This document shows positions 31,999 to 36,501 of a stretch of DNA of 36,501 bases, piece by piece; position 1 is the first letter of the stretch, and every line of letters begins with the position of its first letter. Under the pieces are notes generated by a model. The model was not told the origin of the DNA and did no database searches. It saw only the letters and a list, made by a program, of their open reading frames with translations. Source of the DNA: Chlamydiales bacterium (GTDB lineage: Bacteria > Chlamydiota > Chlamydiia > Chlamydiales > SM23-39); contig JAUXXF010000032.1 of NCBI GenBank assembly GCA_030681135.1, positions 1 to 36,501 on the forward strand, written 5' to 3'. The translations under genes and the position numbers were made by a program.

Positions 31999-33097
31999 CT
32001 ACTGCTCCCCAAATTCTTTGAGATAAGCATTCACAAACACATCAATATCCCCATCCATCACATCGCGGATATTACCCACTTCTACTCCCGTCCGAGTATC
32101 TTTGATAAGGGTATATGGCTGAAACACATAATTGCGTATTTGACTGCCCCACGCAATCTCTTTTTTCTCCCCACCTAATGCCTGAACCTTCTCTTTTGTT
32201 TCACGCACTTGCCGTTCGTATAACTTGGATTGAAGCATTTTTAAGCAGGTTTCTCGGTTTTGGATCTGGCTCCGCTCGCTTTGGCAAGAAACAACAATTC
32301 CTGTCGGCAAATGGGTCATGCGCACCGCAGAATCTGTTTTATTGACGTGCTGTCCCCCAGCTCCACTTGCTCGATAGGTATCGACGCGCAAATCCTCAGA
32401 TCGAACCTCAACTTGGACATCTTCTACAACCGGAGTGATGTCAACAGAGGCAAAACTGGTATGGCGTTTTGCGTTTGCATCAAAGGGAGAAATACGAACT
32501 AAACGATGAACACCTTTTTCAGACTTGCAGTACCCATAGGCAAAATTCCCCGACATCCGATAAGTAATGCTTTTAATGCCGGCGATATCGCCATCGAGTC
32601 GATCGACGATCTCTATTTTCCACCCTTTTTTGGTAGCCCAGCGCTGATACATTCTAGAAAGCATTTCTGCCCAATCGCAAGACTCGGTCCCGCCCGCCCC
32701 AGCATTGATCTCAAAATAGCAATCCTTGCCATCCATTTCTCCAGACAGCATCTTACGGATCTCCAAGTCAGCCAGCTTTAATTCCACGGCGTTTAAAGAA
32801 TCGAGCAATTCTTTTACCAGCTCGGTATCTCCTAATTCTTCTGCTTCGGGAAGGAGATCTTGAATGTCTCGAAATCGACTACAGACCTCTTTGTAAGGAA
32901 CCGTCCAAAGACGAAGAGCATTACACTCCTCAATCATCTTTTGAGCCAATCTTTGATCATCCCAAAAGTCGCTCTCAGCCATTCGCCGCTCTAAACGCTC
33001 TACTTCAGTTTCTTTGACAGCCAAGTCAAAGATACCTCCACATATCAGAAAGTCTCTGTTCTACTTTTTTCAGACGCTCTTGTATCTCAATATGCAT
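31999..33097 (-). CDS. prfB: Peptide chain release factor 2, with +1 programmed frameshift
   Basis: RF2 releases the nascent chain at UGA and UAA. The gene is in two frames. Codons 1-23 start at the ATG at 33097 (MHIEIQERLKKVEQRLSDMW...) and end before an in-frame TGA at 33028-33026. The rest, read from 33027 in the +1 frame, runs to 31999. The joined protein would have 365 residues, the length of E. coli RF2. The stop-recognition tripeptide SPF (RISPFDANAK) and the GGQ motif (SGAGGQHVNK) are present. A GAGGA site precedes the ATG. The frameshift makes RF2 regulate its own level. An apparent TTG start at 33024 is an artefact of the frame switch. Confidence 0.95.
33026..33039 (-). promoter_or_regulatory. 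RF2 programmed +1 frameshift site
   Basis: The minus strand reads GGAGG TAT CTT TGA C, matching the canonical element: an internal Shine-Dalgarno sequence (33039-33035), the slippery CTT (33031-33029) and a UGA followed by C. When RF2 is scarce the ribosome slips from CUU to UUU and bypasses the UGA. Confidence 0.95.
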
Positions 33098-33168
33098 ACA
33101 TATCCTCATTGGTTCTCATTACAGAGAATATCAAAGAGAGCTGAATACAAGAAAGAAGATCTTTTTCC

Positions 33169-33196
33169 TTTACATTTACTTGACTAAGTTTATAAT
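33169..33196 (+). promoter_or_regulatory. Predicted promoter of the repeat-containing membrane protein
   Basis: TTTACA (33169-33174), a 16-base spacer and a perfect TATAAT (33191-33196). Expected start is near 33203, giving a leader of about 70 bases that contains a hairpin and a palindrome. Confidence 0.6.
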
Positions 33197-33210
33197 AATT
33201 GCTCGTCATC

Positions 33211-33254
33211 ACAGGACCATGTCCTGTTGAAATCTGTTTACATATTGATCAATA
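33211..33254 (+). promoter_or_regulatory. Structured 5' leader: hairpin plus palindrome
   Basis: A perfect 7-bp hairpin, ACAGGAC 33211-33217, loop CAT, GTCCTGT 33221-33227, lies close to the predicted mRNA start. A 12-bp palindrome TATTGATCAATA follows at 33243-33254, just before the AGGAGG at 33261-33266. These may stabilise the mRNA or bind a regulator. Confidence 0.45.
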
Positions 33255-33272
33255 ACCATTAGGAGGTTTTAT

Positions 33273-34226
33273 ATGTCACTATCAGGAATATCTCACAACC
33301 CATTCATTGGAAACATCGCACAATCTATATCACTAGAAGGTGCAAAAGCTTGGGGAGCAGACGTCCTTGCTAAAATTGCAGCAGTAGCCAGCGAAGTGTT
33401 TAACACCTTAAGCGCATGGTTTGCTCAAGGATCTGCAGGAGCCGCCGCTTTCTACGCAGCAAACCAAGCTTGGTTAATCCCTCTCGGCGTTGCAGTAGGC
33501 GTTGTAACCGTGATCGGCGTGGGCCTGGCTATCAGCAAACGATATGCTGCTGCCAAAGCTCCAGAAACGCCAGCAAAACCAGACGAAACACCTGTAGATA
33601 ATGTTGAAGGAGCTGGCGTAGCTAACCCAGAAACACCTGAAAACAACGGTGAAGGATCTAGCATAGCTAACCCAGAAACACCTGCAAATAACGGTGAAGG
33701 ATCTAGCGTAACTACCCCAGAAACACCTAGCGCAACGACTCCAAAAGAAAACGAAAAAGAAGAAGAGGTTTCAGTTGCTCTAAATGAAATGGCAACCGTA
33801 ACTCCTAAAGATTTTGTAGAGCAAAATCGCCATGTATTGGCTCTTATAGAAAGAGTGGGGAACTCAGTGGAATTTGTTCAAGGGAGAATTCAAAATATCG
33901 AAACTCGCCTTGAGACACTATTGAGTTATTACCAACCGAATGTTTCTCATATTGAAGAGACAGACGAGGGTAATAGCACACAGTCAAACAGCCTAATCTT
34001 GGATAAACTAGGTCGTATAGAAGAAGCAGCAAACCGTGTAGAAGAAGTAATAACTACAGTGAAAGGCTTAACAAACTCTGCACGTCAAGTAAATGTTTCA
34101 ATGCCTGACTCTGGTCTTTCACCCATTAAGGAAGAACGATCTATTCCAACTATTGGAGAAGACGAGTTTCTTAATTCAGAGATTGCAGACTTGGTCCATA
34201 CAAATGGTCAACAGCAAGCAGTTTAA
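33273..34226 (+). CDS. Repeat-containing membrane protein, candidate Inc or type III effector
   Basis: A 317-residue protein that I do not recognise. Residues 22-66 are alanine-rich and amphipathic, and residues 67-87 form a strong hydrophobic segment (WLIPLGVAVGVVTVIGVGLAI). Then comes a low-complexity region (100-160) with 15-residue repeats around NPETP(E/A)NNGEGSS. Residues 184-265 form a predicted coiled coil with regular hydrophobic spacing. No cleavable signal peptide is seen. Together with a dedicated strong promoter and AGGAGG, this suggests an inclusion-membrane or secreted protein. A tethered cytosolic structural protein is also possible. No homologue comes to mind. Confidence 0.7.
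   Translation: MSLSGISHNPFIGNIAQSISLEGAKAWGADVLAKIAAVASEVFNTLSAWFAQGSAGAAAFYAANQAWLIPLGVAVGVVTVIGVGLAISKRYAAAKAPETPAKPDETPVDNVEGAGVANPETPENNGEGSSIANPETPANNGEGSSVTTPETPSATTPKENEKEEEVSVALNEMATVTPKDFVEQNRHVLALIERVGNSVEFVQGRIQNIETRLETLLSYYQPNVSHIEETDEGNSTQSNSLILDKLGRIEEAANRVEEVITTVKGLTNSARQVNVSMPDSGLSPIKEERSIPTIGEDEFLNSEIADLVHTNGQQQAV
33618..33731 (+). repeat. 45-bp tandem repeat inside the membrane-protein gene
   Basis: Two full 45-bp units (33618-33662 and 33663-33707) and the first 24 bases of a third (33708-33731). The two full units differ at only a few positions; the third is more diverged. Each full unit encodes (V/I)ANPETP(E/A)NNGEGSS, so the frame is kept. Confidence 0.9.
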
Positions 34227-34246
34227 TCAACTTAAAGCTGCTATAA

Positions 34247-34270
34247 CCAAAGGGAGTTTCCTCCCTTTGG
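34247..34270. terminator. Strong hairpin between convergent genes
   Basis: CCAAAGGGAG (34247-34256), loop TTTC, CTCCCTTTGG (34261-34270), a perfect 10-bp stem that extends further with one bulge. It lies between the stops of the membrane-protein gene and the UDPGP-family gene. Neither strand has a long T-run after the stem, so termination could be weak or the hairpin could protect 3' ends. Confidence 0.65.
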
Positions 34271-34271
34271 G

Positions 34272-36260
34272 TTATTGTAATGCTTCAATGATAGTCCCTT
34301 GCTTGGAGACGATCATGCGCATTCCATCTTCAACAATCAAATGTTGATCTCCTAAGAGCTCAACATCTTCAGCAATCAACTCACTTTTCCCTTTCAGGGA
34401 AATCTGCAAAGACTCAAATCTCACCAATTGATAGACCCAAAAAGGATGGGAGCGCTCCCAATCAACTCCTTTATTCACCGCTCGTACGTTTTTTAGAACA
34501 CAGCGCGACTCAGTCGGCCTGTCAGCTATAATACGCAAGCTTCCTTGAAGGTCCAAAGAATCGATTTCTGCTTGAGCAATTTCAAGCTGCAGTTCAGATC
34601 CCAAGGACATTCGTCCCTTGCGCACTTTTTGTCCGATGAGAGAATAAAGGGGCCCCAAAGCTGGATGGTAGAGGAAGACGCACTCAGGTCCAAATTGCTG
34701 CATCTCTAAGATAGAGCGTTTGGGAGGAAGAGAGAAATCAGAGTAGTTCTCTAAAACCTCTCGAGAAGCTTGCAGTAAATCATAAAACCCCTGCTCTGGC
34801 GTTTCTTGGAAAGATCCTCCAGGAAGATAGGCTTTCTTTGTCGTCGAAATCGTTTTTTTTCGCTCATTGTATATCACAAACGTTCGATCAGTTTTTAACG
34901 GGCTTCCAAGAGGGTGCTGTTCAACAAAGACATCAGCAATATTTTGCATCGTTGACTCTAAGCGCCCCATAGATATTTGCCGTTTTTCTCCATCCGCCAA
35001 AGAAACGTTTGCCGGCTTGATATTCACTAAAAGCCCAGGATAAGGACATTTCTGCACCGCTTGTTCAAGGTCCTCTAAACGGGCAAACAAAATGTTCGTA
35101 TTACAGGTGAAGCGGGAATAAGGTTCCCCTTGTACTAATGGCGCATCATCAATGCCATAGCGAACAAAATCACAGTACTCAATGTTCGTCAACATCCTCT
35201 CTACGAAAGCGTCTCTTTTTTTCTCAACGAGGACATTGACCCCTTCTGCTGCTTTCAATAAACGAGGACAAGAGACGAATCCAAAAGCCATCTGGAGCTT
35301 TACACCAAAACCTAAAAAAGCAAGCAAGCCATAATCGACGCCAGCTATTGGATTATTCACCTGACGAACCATTACTTGTTTCATTCGCTGCTCTTTTAAC
35401 CAGGAAAACACCCCTTCATCTTGAGCCATTTTCCAAAGAGCTCCATGACCTCCCGGCTTAAGCAGCAATTTTCCAGGCCTTAACCAAATCCAGTTGCCCT
35501 GCTCATCGACTACAGGCACTGAAGGCTGGCAAAAAAGCCGAAAAGACTCTTTCGGACGGCCAAACCACTGATTCGATTCACACATCTCCATAATGAGACG
35601 ATGATTGTCTTTTTCAGCCGATGTCATGATCCCTATCGGCATCACTACAGTCTTTCCGTATCGCTGCTTATACAAAAACTCGCGAGCTTGTACATCGCGG
35701 ATTAATCCTTCAAATAACGACTTTCCCATAAACTGGAGCTTTGCAGCTGGCAGATCACAGCCTGTAGCTGAATCGACCAAATGAAGCCTATCTGCAGCTC
35801 CTCCCAAGGGGTAAAATTCGGCTGTAAAAGGAAGAGCTTCTATTCCTTGCCCAATGGCCTCCTCTACATCTGCCGTAGGCGTTGAAATATCATAAAAAGA
35901 AGGAGAATGAAACGTTGCATCTTGAGAAAAATCCTCTTTAGGTTTTTCTAAACGGCGTAAAATCTCCACTTGATAGCCAACAAGCCCTCCTAACTGCCAG
36001 TAAAACTGGTCAATCAAGAGTAGCTGCTGACAGACCTCTTGCAAATCAGAGACACTCGCCTGAGCCAAGCAGCCCGCCTGCCCAATGACTATCAATTGCT
36101 TTAGTAAATACTGCTGCTGTAAGCTACATTGAGACATCCACTGCAAAAAATCTGGCGAACTATTTCGAGATAATTGCCAATCTATATGCCTCATCCGTCC
36201 TTGCATGGAAGGCTCAGAGATTATTTTTTGATGCAAAAGCTCTAAGCTGCGAACTAACAT
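34272..36260 (-). CDS. UDPGP-family nucleotide-sugar pyrophosphorylase-like protein
   Basis: A 662-residue cytosolic protein. From about residue 150 it shows the UDPGP nucleotidyltransferase pattern: LGGAADRLHLVDSATG (the Gly-rich nucleotide loop), LPAAKLQFMGKSLFEGLIRD, VVMPIGIMTSAEKDNH, and KPGGHGALWKMAQDEG. The N-terminal 140 residues are helical and not recognised; the C-terminal region (from about 500) is probably a beta-rich domain. The closest known group I can name is the plastid UGP3-type and bacterial UDP-sugar pyrophosphorylases, which make UDP-glucose or related UDP-sugars. Substrate is not certain. The glycine loop reads GGAADRL instead of the common GGxGTRL. The ATG at 36260 has AGAAGGG five bases upstream. 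Confidence 0.75.
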   Translation of the reverse strand: MLVRSLELLHQKIISEPSMQGRMRHIDWQLSRNSSPDFLQWMSQCSLQQQYLLKQLIVIGQAGCLAQASVSDLQEVCQQLLLIDQFYWQLGGLVGYQVEILRRLEKPKEDFSQDATFHSPSFYDISTPTADVEEAIGQGIEALPFTAEFYPLGGAADRLHLVDSATGCDLPAAKLQFMGKSLFEGLIRDVQAREFLYKQRYGKTVVMPIGIMTSAEKDNHRLIMEMCESNQWFGRPKESFRLFCQPSVPVVDEQGNWIWLRPGKLLLKPGGHGALWKMAQDEGVFSWLKEQRMKQVMVRQVNNPIAGVDYGLLAFLGFGVKLQMAFGFVSCPRLLKAAEGVNVLVEKKRDAFVERMLTNIEYCDFVRYGIDDAPLVQGEPYSRFTCNTNILFARLEDLEQAVQKCPYPGLLVNIKPANVSLADGEKRQISMGRLESTMQNIADVFVEQHPLGSPLKTDRTFVIYNERKKTISTTKKAYLPGGSFQETPEQGFYDLLQASREVLENYSDFSLPPKRSILEMQQFGPECVFLYHPALGPLYSLIGQKVRKGRMSLGSELQLEIAQAEIDSLDLQGSLRIIADRPTESRCVLKNVRAVNKGVDWERSHPFWVYQLVRFESLQISLKGKSELIAEDVELLGDQHLIVEDGMRMIVSKQGTIIEALQ

Positions 36261-36485
36261 AAAACCCTTCTCCTGCGCGGAACCGACTCTGCCAAAAAAT
36301 CATCTTAAATACAATATCTTAAAATTTTATCCGATTTATTTTGACTATTATATCCCTGGAGAGATAAAAGATTGCTTTTGAGAACCTCTCGCAACTTTCA
36401 GGTTCTGTCGATCTGCAAGATATTTTATGATCTTCCAATCGGCCTTACTTAACACACTTAATCGCCTTTTTCCAAGGAGAAAAAC
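36261..36485. promoter_or_regulatory. Intergenic region with likely promoter and leader hairpin of the next gene
   Basis: A possible promoter has TTGACT (36341-36346) and TAAAAG (36365-36370) with an 18-base spacer. The leader would be about 110 bases and contains a 7-bp stem, AGAACCT 36381-36387 / AGGTTCT 36400-36406, with a 12-base loop. A clear AAGGAGA (36474-36480) precedes the ATG at 36486. Confidence 0.4.
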
Positions 36486-36501
36486 ATGGCAACCAAACAA
36501 A
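36486..36501 (+). CDS. First codons of a gene cut by the window edge
   Basis: ATG at 36486 followed by codons for MATKQ, with AAGGAGA six bases upstream. Too short to identify. Confidence 0.7.

Noticed and set aside
31999..33024. prfB starting at the TTG at 33024
   Set aside because: The upstream frame with ATG, ribosome-binding site and canonical frameshift site explains the missing N-terminus.
1..36501. CRISPR arrays, rRNA genes, tmRNA
   Set aside because: No regularly spaced repeat-spacer array and no rRNA or tmRNA sequence is visible; the only regular repeats are the 24-bp palindromes and the 45-bp in-gene repeats.

Overview
The window looks chromosomal and comes from a member of the Chlamydiae, probably an environmental, amoeba-associated type rather than Chlamydia itself. 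The call rests on gene content and order. I see yceD/DUF177-rpmF-plsX, a small conserved ORF, an RNase G/E gene, a plastid-like plsB and an insulinase-family protease. I also see pcnB near lpxB, a dsbB/dsbA pair, and prfB-acetyltransferase-yebC. As I remember the C. trachomatis gene order, these are neighbours there too (around CT806-CT811, CT410-411, CT176-177 and CT457-459). No species can be named from the sequence alone.

Left region (1 to about 8265): a mobile element next to a tRNA gene. It has a tyrosine recombinase (6894-7955, minus) about 310 bp from the 3' end of tRNA-Tyr, an AlpA-like regulator, a primase-helicase fusion and two large proteins I do not recognise. It also carries a HigBA-like toxin-antitoxin pair and a non-coding segment full of hairpins and 24-bp-spaced palindromes that resembles a replication origin. 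No capsid, tail, portal or conjugation gene is visible. The layout recalls P4-like or PICI-like phage satellites or small integrative plasmids. The far end of the element lies outside the window.

Middle region (8266-28969): tRNA-Tyr and tRNA-Thr, then housekeeping and envelope genes. In order these are a SEC-C protein, a TtcA-like tRNA thiolase, a PutP-like symporter, an HtrA protease, a GH1 glycosidase with an N-terminal membrane segment, an RhlE-like helicase, a DsbB/DsbA pair, a GT2-TPR protein, PcnB, an alpha/beta hydrolase, LpxB, and the yceD-rpmF-plsX to ptr block. Many genes overlap or nearly touch, so they are probably co-transcribed. Several have good sigma70-type (chlamydial sigma66) promoters. 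Two of these promoters sit so close to the start codon that the mRNAs may be leaderless.

Right region (29014-36501): a ubiquitin-specific-protease (USP/C19) homologue with all the catalytic boxes, probably a host-directed deubiquitinase effector. It is followed by the prfB-GNAT-GNAT-yebC operon on the minus strand. prfB uses the classical +1 programmed frameshift. Then comes a one-TM, repeat-containing, coiled-coil protein with its own strong promoter and structured leader (an Inc or effector candidate), a UDPGP-family nucleotidyltransferase, and the first codons of a further gene.

Best candidates for something new are the satellite-like element with its origin-like repeats, the USP deubiquitinase, the repeat-bearing membrane protein, and a 29-32 bp duplication that carries the tail of rpmF into the start of plsX.
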